Source: Xanthobacteraceae bacterium (GTDB taxonomy: Bacteria > Pseudomonadota > Alphaproteobacteria > Rhizobiales > Xanthobacteraceae). From it: a stretch of DNA of 64,000 nucleotides. The notes beneath the pieces were generated by a model, which searched no databases, had not been told where the DNA came from, and saw only the letters and a program-made list of their open reading frames with translations. Below, piece after piece: positions 33,471 to 41,488 of the stretch. Position numbers and translations under genes: made by a program. Location: the NCBI GenBank assembly GCA_030037645.1, contig JASHQI010000186.1:16075-80074 (forward strand), written 5' to 3'. Each line of letters starts with the position of its first letter. Position 1 is the first letter of the stretch.

Positions 33471-35978
33471 TCAACGGCGACGACACGCTACCTCGGCGAG
33501 TTCGCCGCGCAGCCGCTCTAGTAACTCGTCCCAGTCGCCGATTGACCTTTGCCGGAATATACGCATCGTCGGATACCATGGGCTGTCGGTGCGATCGAGC
33601 AGCCAGCGAAAATCGGGAGAGTACGGCAACAGCAACGCGACAGCCTTGCCCATCGCGCCAGCCAGATGCGCAACCGAAGTGTCGACTGCGACGACCAGGT
33701 CGAGCACTGCGACAACCGCGGCGGTATCGGCAAAATCGGTAAATTCGCTGCCGAGCTGGCTCACCCCGTGATCGCGCAAGACGGCCGCCTGCGCGTCGCT
33801 CACTTCTTTCTGCACACTGATGAAATCGAGGCCCGGAACGGATAGCACGCTTGTCAAACGATCAAACGGCAGCGAGCGATTGCGGTCGTTCATGTGCACC
33901 CGGGTACCTGCCCAGCACAATCCAATGCGCGGCCGCCCATTCTGCGGCAGCCGCGGCCACCAGCTATCGGCATACTCCTGGAACGGGCGCAGATAAGGAA
34001 CGTTCGCCGGCACCGTGGCAAGTTCCGTTCCGAACGCCAGCGGCAGGCTCAGCATTGGACAACGCAGGTCAAAATCCGGCAACAAATCGCCATCGGTGAA
34101 AACTCCGGAAATGTCCGGCACCGACCACATCAGCGTTTTGAGCGGTGGCTGCACCACGAGCAGGACTTTTGCCCCGAGCGCGGCAACGAGTGGCGCATAG
34201 CGCACGAACTGAATCGTGTCGCCAAAGCCCTGTTCGGCATGAAGCAGAATCGTCTTCCCCTTTAGGTCCTTTTCTCCATCCCAGATCGGTTGACGATAGT
34301 CGCCGAGCTGCAACGCCAGGTCCTTTCTCTTCCAGCGATACTCGTACTGCTTCCAACCCTCATGGAAATCGCCTAAGCACAAGCGCGCGATCGCGGAGTT
34401 GAAATTCGCATCGGCATGGTCCGGCTCGAGCGCCAGCACCTCGGCGTAGCTGGCGAGCGCCTCCTCCACGCGCCGTTGCTTGAGAAAAGCATTGCCGCGA
34501 TTGACATGCGCGGCAATGTCGTGCGGCGCGACGGCAAGCGCTTTTTCGTAACAGGCGAACGCTTCGTCGAATCGATTCAATTCGGCAAGCGCCGCGCCCC
34601 GGTCAGAGAGCACCGATGCGTAGTCCGGCTTGATCGCGAGCGCCGTGTCGTAATTCTCCAACGCCTCAGCGTAGCGCCTATCACGGATAAAAGCTTTTCC
34701 ACGATTGATCCAAGCGATGACATTGTCGGGCTCTCTGGCAACGATGTTATCAAAGATCGTGCGAGCCTCGCCGATCCGATCAAGGTCCAGCAGAATTACG
34801 CCACGATTGATCTGGATGTCGGTCCGCTCCGGCGCCGCCGCCAGCGCCGCGTCGTAGCTTGCCAGAGCCTCCTCAGCACGCCCGAGCTTGCCGAGGATAA
34901 CGCCGCGGACAGTGAGCGTGTCGGGCCGCACAGGGTCCTTCGTCAGGATCTTGTCGCATGCCCCAAGCGCTTCCTCGAGGCGATCCAGCATCATCAGCAA
35001 ACCAACTCTACCGTGTTGCGATCTAAGATCATTCGGATCGATCGCGAGCGCGCGGTCGTAGAATGGCAGCGCCTCGCCAGGCCGCTCCAGCGTCATCAAC
35101 GCGAGAATGAGATTGTTGAGTGCATCGAGGCGTTGCGGCTCGAACGCAAGCACCCGCTCATAGCTCGCGCGCGCCTCCTCCGCTCTGTCGAGCCCTAACA
35201 AGGCGTTGCCGCGATTGTAAAGCGCATCGGTGTAATCGGGTCTTTCGGCAAGCGCACGTTCGCAACTTTGCAACGCTTCCTGGTACTGCCGAAGCTCCAC
35301 AAGCACGACGCTGCGATTGTTGAGTACTTCGGTGTGGTCCGGTTCGATCGCGAGAGCGGCGTCATAGGCGGAAAGCGCCTCTTCCGGTCGCTTGAGCGCG
35401 CAGAGCGCGACGCCGCGCAGGTTGAGCGCCGCAACGTGGCGCGGTCGCAGTGTCAACGCCTTGGCGTAGTCGGAAAGAGCCTCTTCGTGCCGATCGACCG
35501 CACAGAGCGTATTGCCCCGATTACAAAGTGCATCGATATGATTTGGCGCAAGGATGAGTGCGCGGTCATAGCTCGCCAGAGCTTCCGTGTATCTTCCCAG
35601 TCCCTTCAGCGCGTTGCCGCGATTGTAATGCGTGCTGGCATCGCTTCCGTGTATCGTCAATACTTTGTCGAAATTTTCCAGCGCCTCCTGGTGACGCTTG
35701 AGTGCATCAAGAATGACGCCGTAATTCGTCAGCGCGCTCACCGATCCCGGCTCTGCCTTGAGCGCAGCTGCTACCAGCCGAAGAGCCTCCACCGATCGAC
35801 CTTGTTGGTGTTTGAGCACTCCGCCGAGGTGCAGCGCATCGAAGTTGTGCGGATCGCTCGCGAGGACGCAATCGTAGAGCCGCTCCGCTTCCTTGAGTTG
35901 CCCGTGCTGGTGCAGCGCCAGCGCCTGGTCGATGAGGCGCGAGGTTTGCGCCCGCTTCGCCGTTGCGTCCTTCACCAT
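33471..35978 (-). CDS. TPR-containing glycosyltransferase (paralogue 3)
   Basis: An 835-residue protein, the largest of the three paralogues. Residues about 12-530 hold roughly fifteen TPR units (GRYTEALASYDRALILAPNH, RPEEALSAYDAALAIEPDHT and so on); residues about 540-830 are the GT-B/GT9-like domain (TILLHAEQGFGDTIQFVRYA, PRIGLCWAGTRVH, RSLPFDRLTSVLSV, LDLVVAVDTSVAHLAGAMGKAVALLLP). The C-terminal part is nearly the same as in paralogue 1 (FRWL..R.DSPWYPT.R..RQ...GEWD). It is divergent from a serine-rich flagellar-type protein and shares with it a promoter gap containing a CtrA-like box. Acceptor and sugar donor are unknown. Confidence 0.85.
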   Translation of the reverse strand: MVKDATAKRAQTSRLIDQALALHQHGQLKEAERLYDCVLASDPHNFDALHLGGVLKHQQGRSVEALRLVAAALKAEPGSVSALTNYGVILDALKRHQEALENFDKVLTIHGSDASTHYNRGNALKGLGRYTEALASYDRALILAPNHIDALCNRGNTLCAVDRHEEALSDYAKALTLRPRHVAALNLRGVALCALKRPEEALSAYDAALAIEPDHTEVLNNRSVVLVELRQYQEALQSCERALAERPDYTDALYNRGNALLGLDRAEEARASYERVLAFEPQRLDALNNLILALMTLERPGEALPFYDRALAIDPNDLRSQHGRVGLLMMLDRLEEALGACDKILTKDPVRPDTLTVRGVILGKLGRAEEALASYDAALAAAPERTDIQINRGVILLDLDRIGEARTIFDNIVAREPDNVIAWINRGKAFIRDRRYAEALENYDTALAIKPDYASVLSDRGAALAELNRFDEAFACYEKALAVAPHDIAAHVNRGNAFLKQRRVEEALASYAEVLALEPDHADANFNSAIARLCLGDFHEGWKQYEYRWKRKDLALQLGDYRQPIWDGEKDLKGKTILLHAEQGFGDTIQFVRYAPLVAALGAKVLLVVQPPLKTLMWSVPDISGVFTDGDLLPDFDLRCPMLSLPLAFGTELATVPANVPYLRPFQEYADSWWPRLPQNGRPRIGLCWAGTRVHMNDRNRSLPFDRLTSVLSVPGLDFISVQKEVSDAQAAVLRDHGVSQLGSEFTDFADTAAVVAVLDLVVAVDTSVAHLAGAMGKAVALLLPYSPDFRWLLDRTDSPWYPTMRIFRQRSIGDWDELLERLRGELAEVACRRR

Positions 35979-36059
35979 CCCGGACCCATGTCGGCCGTGA
36001 TCGATCTCAGCCAGCCCGGAAACGCCGGCGGTCGCTGCTGCGAAAGTCGGGCAAGATGG

Positions 36060-36074
36060 TTAACCAAGCGTAAA
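36060..36074. promoter_or_regulatory. CtrA-type box, one mismatch (divergent promoter at 36 kb)
   Basis: TTAACCAAGCGTAAA is TTAA-N7-TAAA, between the leftward TPR-glycosyltransferase (82 bases) and the rightward serine-rich gene (83 bases). Confidence 0.5.
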
Positions 36075-36156
36075 TCCGCACGACGAGAACACCGGATATT
36101 AACTGTGCGCTGGCATCAATGGCTGGTCACGCGACAAGAGTGCCCGGCCAATTCCC

Positions 36157-37008
36157 ATGAGCGTCAGCAGCATTTCGTTCTACCAGCAGGATCAAAGTTA
36201 CTGGCAGAATCAGCAGTCCTGGAGCCAGGCTGAGTCGGCTGACAACTCGCTCATCAACACGATCGGACAGGCCGAGGTCACCCAGGCGAAGGGCCTCGCC
36301 AGCATCGCCAACCAGACAGCTTTGAACCGCGTCGACAACGAGATCACGGCCCTGGTGCAGAGTGTGCTATCGGGCAATTCAACGTCATCATCGTCGAGCA
36401 GTTCGACCGGGTCTTCCAATTCCAGCTCCAGCGGCTCTTCCTCCAGCTCTTCGGCCGCTCCGGCGACCGGAACCGGTACGGCGCCGCTCACGACGAGCAC
36501 CCCGCTGTCCAGTCTCGGGATTCTTCCGGGAGGCACGATCACTGTCAGCGCCGGCGCCAATATGACGGTCTACACCTCGACGGGAAACGACACCGTCGCC
36601 GACCTCATCGACGCACTCAATGTGGATCTCCCGACCAACGCGCAGGTGACCGCCTCGCTGAACAGCAAGGGCCAGTTGGTCATCACCGGCAGAAATACCA
36701 CTGACACCTTCGTTGTGGGAGGCACCGGCATCGACGCCTCCGCTATCGGCTTCGGTATCGGGAACAATACATTTGAGCCGACCAAACCCTCTTCCAGTTC
36801 GTCCAATGCCTCCGGCACGTCGAGCTCTTCAGATTCCTCAAGCTCTTCAACGGCGTCCTCATCGACCGGAAGCAGCAATTCGTCGTCAAATTCGTCCACC
36901 ACTGCCGCCCCGACCGACACGTCGCTGGCGCTTCAAACCTTCAGCACCGCGGCATCTATCCTATCTGCCGACGGCGTCGGCGGCACTTTGGTCGATATGC
37001 TGGCTTGA
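36157..37008 (+). CDS. Serine-rich protein with flagellin-IN/FlgE-like domain
   Basis: A 283-residue protein with no signal peptide. Residues 1-65 are polar and Gln-rich (ISFYQQDQSYWQNQQSW) with a helical segment (ASIANQTALNRVDNEITAL). Two runs dominated by Ser (about residues 70-100 and 210-250) flank a central beta domain, residues about 115-210, that resembles the Flagellin_IN motif and closely matches an insert in FlgE of this window (LSSLGI..G.TI, VTASL, TG.N.TD, VGG.G.DAS.IGFG). The C-terminus is a short helix (LALQTFSTAASILSADGVGG). I infer export by the flagellar system, as a surface or filament-associated protein. The Ser runs are possible O-glycosylation sites; both neighbouring genes are glycosyltransferases. 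Not a recognised named protein. Confidence 0.65.
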   Translation: MSVSSISFYQQDQSYWQNQQSWSQAESADNSLINTIGQAEVTQAKGLASIANQTALNRVDNEITALVQSVLSGNSTSSSSSSSTGSSNSSSSGSSSSSSAAPATGTGTAPLTTSTPLSSLGILPGGTITVSAGANMTVYTSTGNDTVADLIDALNVDLPTNAQVTASLNSKGQLVITGRNTTDTFVVGGTGIDASAIGFGIGNNTFEPTKPSSSSSNASGTSSSSDSSSSSTASSSTGSSNSSSNSSTTAAPTDTSLALQTFSTAASILSADGVGGTLVDMLA

Positions 37009-37017
37009 CCGGCGCGC

Positions 37018-37869
37018 CTACCCTACCCCACGCGCGAGAAACGGCTCGGCGGAGGCGCCTGCAGGCGCGAACTGTGAAGACAGGTCGCCGCAAAACGTCA
37101 TCGGGCCGACGTGATTGAGCTTGCTGCCGAGATCCGCCCAGATTTCGCCGCCGATATCGGTCCAGCGCTTGCAGAACGCAAAATCTTCGCTGAGATAGGT
37201 GCCGTCCTCAGCAATCATGCATTCGAATAAAGCGAAGCGGTTATCGCTTGCGGCCGCGGCGTCGATTGAGTGATCGCGCTTATACTGAAGCTGCGGATAT
37301 CGGACGCACATGCGCGCCAATGCTTGACGCCGGATCATGAGAAAGCCGGTTCCAGCATAGCGGACTTTGACGAAGCCGTGTTGTTCGATCACCGCATTCG
37401 GATCATCGACTTCGAAGACATATCTCAATGCTGCTGCCTGTGGATTGAGACGGACAGTCTCAATTGTTTGCTGGACCTTATTCCAATCAAGCCGCTTGAT
37501 CGGGTAGACGGCGGCACACATCTCGGCACCGCACTCGACCAGCCGCAACACTTGGTCCGGCTCAAAGCCGACGTCGGCGTCGATGAACAGCAGATGGGTC
37601 GCGCTTGCATCGTCGAGAAATTGCGATACCAGGCTCGCTCGTGCCCGCGTTATAAGGGCATCGCTGTCCTTGAACAGCACCTTGAGGCTTACGCCCTTAT
37701 AGGTTCGCAGACGCTTTTCCAGCTTGAGCAGCGATGCCGCGTAGATGACGGAAACCTGCCCGCCGAAGCAGGGCGTCGCAACGACGAGATTGACCCTCGT
37801 GGGTCCGGCGACCGCAGGCTCGCCCGCAGTGGCCGTGAGAGTCGTCGGTGTCGGAGAAGAACCGTGCAT
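37018..37869 (-). CDS. GT-A type glycosyltransferase next to flagellin
   Basis: A 283-residue cytoplasmic protein. It starts with a Rossmann-like strand (VNLVVATPCFGGQVSVIYAASLL), followed by LITRARASLVSQFLDDASATHLLFIDADVGFEPDQVLRLV. The DxD in LLFIDADVGF is the nucleotide-sugar/metal site of GT-A enzymes, and later parts (YAGTGFLMIRRQAL, EDGTYLSEDFAFCKRWTDIGG) fit the same fold. Placed between the serine-rich protein and flagellin, it is a candidate for modification of flagellar surface proteins. The sugar is unknown. Start ATG 37869. Confidence 0.7.
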   Translation of the reverse strand: MHGSSPTPTTLTATAGEPAVAGPTRVNLVVATPCFGGQVSVIYAASLLKLEKRLRTYKGVSLKVLFKDSDALITRARASLVSQFLDDASATHLLFIDADVGFEPDQVLRLVECGAEMCAAVYPIKRLDWNKVQQTIETVRLNPQAAALRYVFEVDDPNAVIEQHGFVKVRYAGTGFLMIRRQALARMCVRYPQLQYKRDHSIDAAAASDNRFALFECMIAEDGTYLSEDFAFCKRWTDIGGEIWADLGSKLNHVGPMTFCGDLSSQFAPAGASAEPFLARGVG

Positions 37870-38210
37870 CGAATGAGCGCCTATAAAGCTTCAATTATGG
37901 TTAACCAATAGCAAACAAGAACGGTTAACGCCGGCTTAAGCCAAGGCGTGAAAGCCGCTGAATGCCGCGGAACTATTGCAGCCGCTACGTGGCGAAGATT
38001 GAAGCTGCCATGGGCGTCAAATCGCACAAGGCGCAGAGTTTTGTTTGGAGAATCTGCGCCACAGCGCGAACTACGTAGATTTACGCGTCTTTAAGCGAAA
38101 TACGGCAAAGCTTCGGCAGCCGATCGGGTTGATCGGACCATGCACTCGCCGGTACGGCACGTACGGCAAGTGCAAGCCAGTACGGCCTGTAACCAGAAGG
38201 GTACGCTACC
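37870..38210. promoter_or_regulatory. Flagellin promoter and leader region
   Basis: A 341-base gap between the leftward glycosyltransferase and flagellin. It contains a perfect CtrA-type box, a further GGTTAACC site at 37899, and, just before the gene, GTACGGC repeats at 38152, 38161 and 38180. A ribosome site AGAAGGG stands nine bases before the flagellin ATG. No clear sigma-54 or sigma-28 site was recognised. Confidence 0.5.
37925..37939. promoter_or_regulatory. CtrA-type box, perfect (flagellin / glycosyltransferase)
   Basis: TTAACGCCGGCTTAA matches TTAA-N7-TTAA exactly; 56 bases before the leftward glycosyltransferase start and 272 before flagellin, so it more likely serves the glycosyltransferase. 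Confidence 0.65.
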
Positions 38211-39368
38211 ATGTCTGACATCACACTGACCGCGGGCATTCGGCAGAACCTGCTGTCGCTTCAGCAAACCTCCGCCGACCTGACGACCACCCAGGAAGCG
38301 CTCGCCACCGGCAAATCGGTCAATTCGGCCGCCGACAACCCGAGCGCCTATTTCACCTCGCAGAATTTGACCAACACCGCGAACTCGCTGAGCGCCTTGC
38401 TCGACCAGATCGGTCAAGGCCAGCAGACGATCAATGCGGCCACCAACGGCCTCACGGGCATCACCAGCCTGCTCCAGCAGGCGCTTTCTACGGTGCAGCA
38501 GGCGCAGCAGGCCAGCCAAAACGCGGCGACATACACCGGAACGGTCTCCGTCGGCAGCAGCACCGTCGGCACCGCGGCGACCGGCACTCTCAACATCCTG
38601 GTCGGCACGACCACTTACGGGGTCGCCGTCACGGCGGGCGAGACGTCGACGGGCATCGAAGCCGCGATCAATGCGGCGACCGGCCTCGGCGGCACCAACG
38701 GCGCTCTGACCGCAAGCGACAGCAATGGTGACATCGTGCTGACCGCCAACTCGAACAGCACGAACTTCACGATTCTGGCCAATGCGACGTCGGAGGCCAT
38801 CGGTTTGACGTCCGGCTCCACCAGCACCGCCAATAATGTGGTGTGGCAAAACAGCACCACGCGCGGAACGCTGCAAACGAACTACAACGGGCTGTTGACG
38901 CAAATCAACGAGCTCGCCAACGACGCGTCGTACAACGGCGTCAACCTGCTCACCGGCAACGATCTACAGATCGACTTTAATGCCTCCGGATCGAGCTCGT
39001 TGACCATCGACGGCGTAACCGACAATTACGCGGGCCTTGGCCTGGCGTCGATTAGCGGCAGCGCTAGCGGATCGTTCCAGGACGACAGCGCGCTCAGCAC
39101 GGCTGTCACGAACATCAACAGCGCGATCACGCAGGTGCAAACCCAGACCGAGACGTTCGGCACCAATTCAGGCGTCATCGGAACCCGTCAGACGTTTGAG
39201 ACCAACATGATCAACACGCTGCAGACGGGAGCCAGTAACCTGGTGGTGGCGGACCAGAACGAGGAAAGCGCCGACCTGTTGACCGAGCAAACCCAGCAGC
39301 AACTGGAAATCTCCGCACTGTCCATCGCCAACCAGGCGAACCAGTCGGTGCTCAAGTTGTTCAGCTAA
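38211..39368 (+). CDS. fliC: Flagellin
   Basis: A 385-residue flagellin. The conserved N-terminal D0/D1 region (SDITLTAGIRQNLLSLQQTSADLTTTQEALATGKSV, AADNPSAYFTSQNL) and C-terminal region (QTETFGTNSGVIGTRQTFETNMINTLQTGASNLVVADQNEESADLLTEQTQQQLEISALSIANQANQSVLKLF) are complete. The variable middle contains a Flagellin_IN-like stretch (TLNILVGTTTYGVAVTAGETSTGIEAAINAATG) and is rich in Ser/Thr. It forms the filament after export. It is surrounded by glycosyltransferase genes and followed by flbT-flaF, its post-transcriptional regulators. A terminator follows. Confidence 0.95.
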   Translation: MSDITLTAGIRQNLLSLQQTSADLTTTQEALATGKSVNSAADNPSAYFTSQNLTNTANSLSALLDQIGQGQQTINAATNGLTGITSLLQQALSTVQQAQQASQNAATYTGTVSVGSSTVGTAATGTLNILVGTTTYGVAVTAGETSTGIEAAINAATGLGGTNGALTASDSNGDIVLTANSNSTNFTILANATSEAIGLTSGSTSTANNVVWQNSTTRGTLQTNYNGLLTQINELANDASYNGVNLLTGNDLQIDFNASGSSSLTIDGVTDNYAGLGLASISGSASGSFQDDSALSTAVTNINSAITQVQTQTETFGTNSGVIGTRQTFETNMINTLQTGASNLVVADQNEESADLLTEQTQQQLEISALSIANQANQSVLKLFS

Positions 39369-39397
39369 CGTCTATCTGGTACAGGCCAAAGACGAGG

Positions 39398-39428
39398 GCG
39401 GCGGGGCGAAAGCTCCGCCGCTTTTTTC
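39398..39428 (+). terminator. Flagellin terminator
   Basis: A 10-bp GC-rich stem with a GAAA loop (GCGGCGGGGC at 39398-39407, GCTCCGCCGC at 39412-39421) followed by six T residues. Confidence 0.9.
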
Positions 39429-39480
39429 ATCTCGTCGCTCGCCGCCGTGTCCCATTGCCTATTGAGCGTGAGGCACGCGG

Positions 39481-39495
39481 TTAGCCCGACTTTAA
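39481..39495. promoter_or_regulatory. CtrA-type box, one mismatch (flbT-flaF)
   Basis: TTAGCCCGACTTTAA is TTAG-N7-TTAA, 44 bases before the GTG start of flbT-flaF. Confidence 0.45.
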
Positions 39496-39538
39496 CCGGC
39501 ATCCGCAACCATCGCCTGGCTGGGGCAGGGTTTTGAAT

Positions 39539-40279
39539 GTGGCTCTCAAGCTCGAACTCAAGCCAAACGAACGCGTCATCCTCGGCGACTGCGTCGTGAC
39601 CAACGGCGCTCAGCGCACGCGTCTCTCGATCGAAGGGGCGGCTCCAATTCTGCGCGAGAAAGACATCATCACGCCGGACCAAGCCGATTCACTCGCGAAG
39701 CGCATCTATCTCGCGGTGCAGCTTATGTACACGTCAAAGCGTCCGCAGGAGCATCGTGCTTCGTATTTTCGGCTGGCACGTGAAATGCTGAAGAAGGCGC
39801 CCGACGCCCGGCCTTACGTCGAAGGTATCAATAATCGAATCTTAACAGGCGACCTGTACAAAGCCTTAAAGGAAACGCGCAAGCTGATTGCCTACGAAGA
39901 GGGGGTGCTCAACATGCAATATGCCAGCAAGGCCTACGCAAAAATCGCCAAGGAAACGGCTTCTCCGCGCGAACTGGAAGCGGGCCTGCTGCTAAAGGCC
40001 GCCGCAAAACTGCAGGCAGTGCATGACTCCTGGCAGGACAGGCCGAGCGGCCTCGACGACGCCCTGATGTATAACCGCAGGCTTTGGCTGGTATTTATCG
40101 ACGCCGTGTCCAGGAGCGACAGCAAGTTGCCGGTCACGATCCGCGACAATGTCATCAAGCTCGGCGCTTTCGTCATGGGCGAGACGTTCTCACTGATGAC
40201 CAAGCCAAAACCGAAGCACTTAAAAACGATCATCAAAATCAATCGCGGCATCGCCGCCGGCTTGCGCAGCAGAGCCTAA
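39539..40279 (+). CDS. flbT-flaF: FlbT-FlaF fusion, flagellin expression regulator
   Basis: A 246-residue product that joins two proteins normally encoded by separate neighbouring genes. Residues 1-125 are FlbT (MALKLELKPNERVILGDCVV, REKDIITPDQADSLAKRIYLAVQLMY, LTGDLYKALKETRKLIAYEE). Residues 126-246 are FlaF (MQYASKAYAKIAKETASPRELEAGLLLKAAAKLQAVHDSW, MYNRRLWLVFIDAV, INRGIAAGLRSR). In Caulobacter FlbT represses flagellin mRNA translation or stability and FlaF is needed for flagellin synthesis; the two act on the same target. The FlbT part lacks its usual C-terminal tail. GTG 39539 gives the normal FlbT N-terminus; TTG 39533 is an alternative. An internal start for the FlaF part is present (see the next entry). 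Confidence 0.85.
   Translation: MALKLELKPNERVILGDCVVTNGAQRTRLSIEGAAPILREKDIITPDQADSLAKRIYLAVQLMYTSKRPQEHRASYFRLAREMLKKAPDARPYVEGINNRILTGDLYKALKETRKLIAYEEGVLNMQYASKAYAKIAKETASPRELEAGLLLKAAAKLQAVHDSWQDRPSGLDDALMYNRRLWLVFIDAVSRSDSKLPVTIRDNVIKLGAFVMGETFSLMTKPKPKHLKTIIKINRGIAAGLRSRA
39896..39916 (+). promoter_or_regulatory. Internal ribosome site and ATG for the FlaF part
   Basis: GAAGAGGGGG followed eight bases later by ATG at 39914, in frame, exactly where a free-standing FlaF (MQYASKAYAK) would begin. It could give a separate FlaF product in addition to the fusion. Confidence 0.6.
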
Positions 40280-40320
40280 CCGCCTGCGCAGCGTAGCCTA
40301 GCCGCCGATTTGCCGTTGTA

Positions 40321-41457
40321 ATGAGTACCGAACTCTCTCTTATTTCCGAATTAGAGAGCGCGATGAAAAGCGGCTCTCAGGACAAACGCGTCGAAACGTT
40401 GCGACGCATTACCGATCTTTTTGCTGCCGAGGCGGAACGCTTCAACGATCGCGAGATCGATGTGTTCGATGGAATTCTGGAGCATCTGATCAACAAGATC
40501 GAACATAGAGCACTCGCGGAGCTCAGTCGACGCCTTGGGCCGATCAAAAATGCACCGTGCAACGTCGTGCAACGCCTGGCAAGGGACGAGGATATCGCGG
40601 TCGCCGGACCGGTCCTCAAGCAATCCACTCGTCTGAGCGACGCCGACCTGATCGAAATTGCCAACAGCCGACCTCAGGCGCACCTCTTGGCAATTTCGGG
40701 ACGCGCCCAAATTGACACCTCCGTTACCGACGTTCTTCTGCAGCGCGGTGATAACCACGTGTTTCATAAGCTTGCTGAGAACGAAAATGCCGACTTTTCC
40801 GACCATGGGTTTGCAACACTTGTGAAGCACTCCGAGAGCGACGAACAACTCGCCGAGAAGATCGGATTTCGGCGCGATGTTCCGTTGCCTATATTTCGCG
40901 AACTTTTACGGCGGGCCACCAAGGTGGTGCGTTTGCGCCTCTTGGGTTCAGCCAATCCCGACGCCTTCGATCGCATTCACAGCGCTCTCGAGGCCGTATC
41001 CGGCGACGAGCAACGCGAGGCGAGCTCTCAGCATGACCGCGATTTTGCCGAAGCGTACGAGAAGGCACTTGCGCTTCACAGCAATGGCGAAATCAGCGAA
41101 TCGAAGATTCTCGAATATGCCAGAATGGAGCGCTACGCCGACATGCTCGCTGCGCTTTCACTTCTCAGCGGGGCGCCGATGCAGTTGGTGGAAAATATTT
41201 TGCAAAGCAAGCACCGCGAGGCGTTTCTCATACCTTGCAAAGCCGCCGGCTTAAGGTGGTCGACGGTCTGCATCATGATGACCTATCGAGCCAATAACGT
41301 GATACTTTCAGGTGCGCAGCATGATTCCCTTCGGACCGACTATTTAAAGCTATCCGAGACGGCGGCGGCGAGGGTGCTTTCGATTTTGGCAGGGTCAGCC
41401 AGCGACTCCAAAGAGTCTCGCCGTCGCAATGAACTCTCGCCTGCAAACCCCGCTTAG
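40321..41457 (+). CDS. DUF2336 protein
   Basis: A 378-residue, mostly helical, HEAT-like protein (AMKSGSQDKRVETLRRITDLFAAEAERFNDREIDVFDGILEHLINKI, RDEDIAVAGPVLKQSTRLSDADLIEIA, HLLAISGRAQID). These are the hallmark phrases of the DUF2336 family found in alphaproteobacteria. No signal peptide, so probably cytoplasmic. Function unknown. It begins 41 bases after flbT-flaF in the same direction and ends facing flgL. ATG 40321. Confidence 0.85.
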   Translation: MSTELSLISELESAMKSGSQDKRVETLRRITDLFAAEAERFNDREIDVFDGILEHLINKIEHRALAELSRRLGPIKNAPCNVVQRLARDEDIAVAGPVLKQSTRLSDADLIEIANSRPQAHLLAISGRAQIDTSVTDVLLQRGDNHVFHKLAENENADFSDHGFATLVKHSESDEQLAEKIGFRRDVPLPIFRELLRRATKVVRLRLLGSANPDAFDRIHSALEAVSGDEQREASSQHDRDFAEAYEKALALHSNGEISESKILEYARMERYADMLAALSLLSGAPMQLVENILQSKHREAFLIPCKAAGLRWSTVCIMMTYRANNVILSGAQHDSLRTDYLKLSETAAARVLSILAGSASDSKESRRRNELSPANPA

Positions 41458-41488
41458 CCGTCGGACTCACGGTCTTCAATCGAAACCG

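Noticed and set aside
38140..38200. Sigma-54 promoter before flagellin
   Set aside because: GGCACG and GGCAAG are present, but no GC falls at the needed ten-base distance from GG.
39361..39538. Small gene between flagellin and flbT-flaF
   Set aside because: The stretch is a terminator plus promoter; the leftward frame at 39365-39682 overlaps flbT and has no ribosome site.
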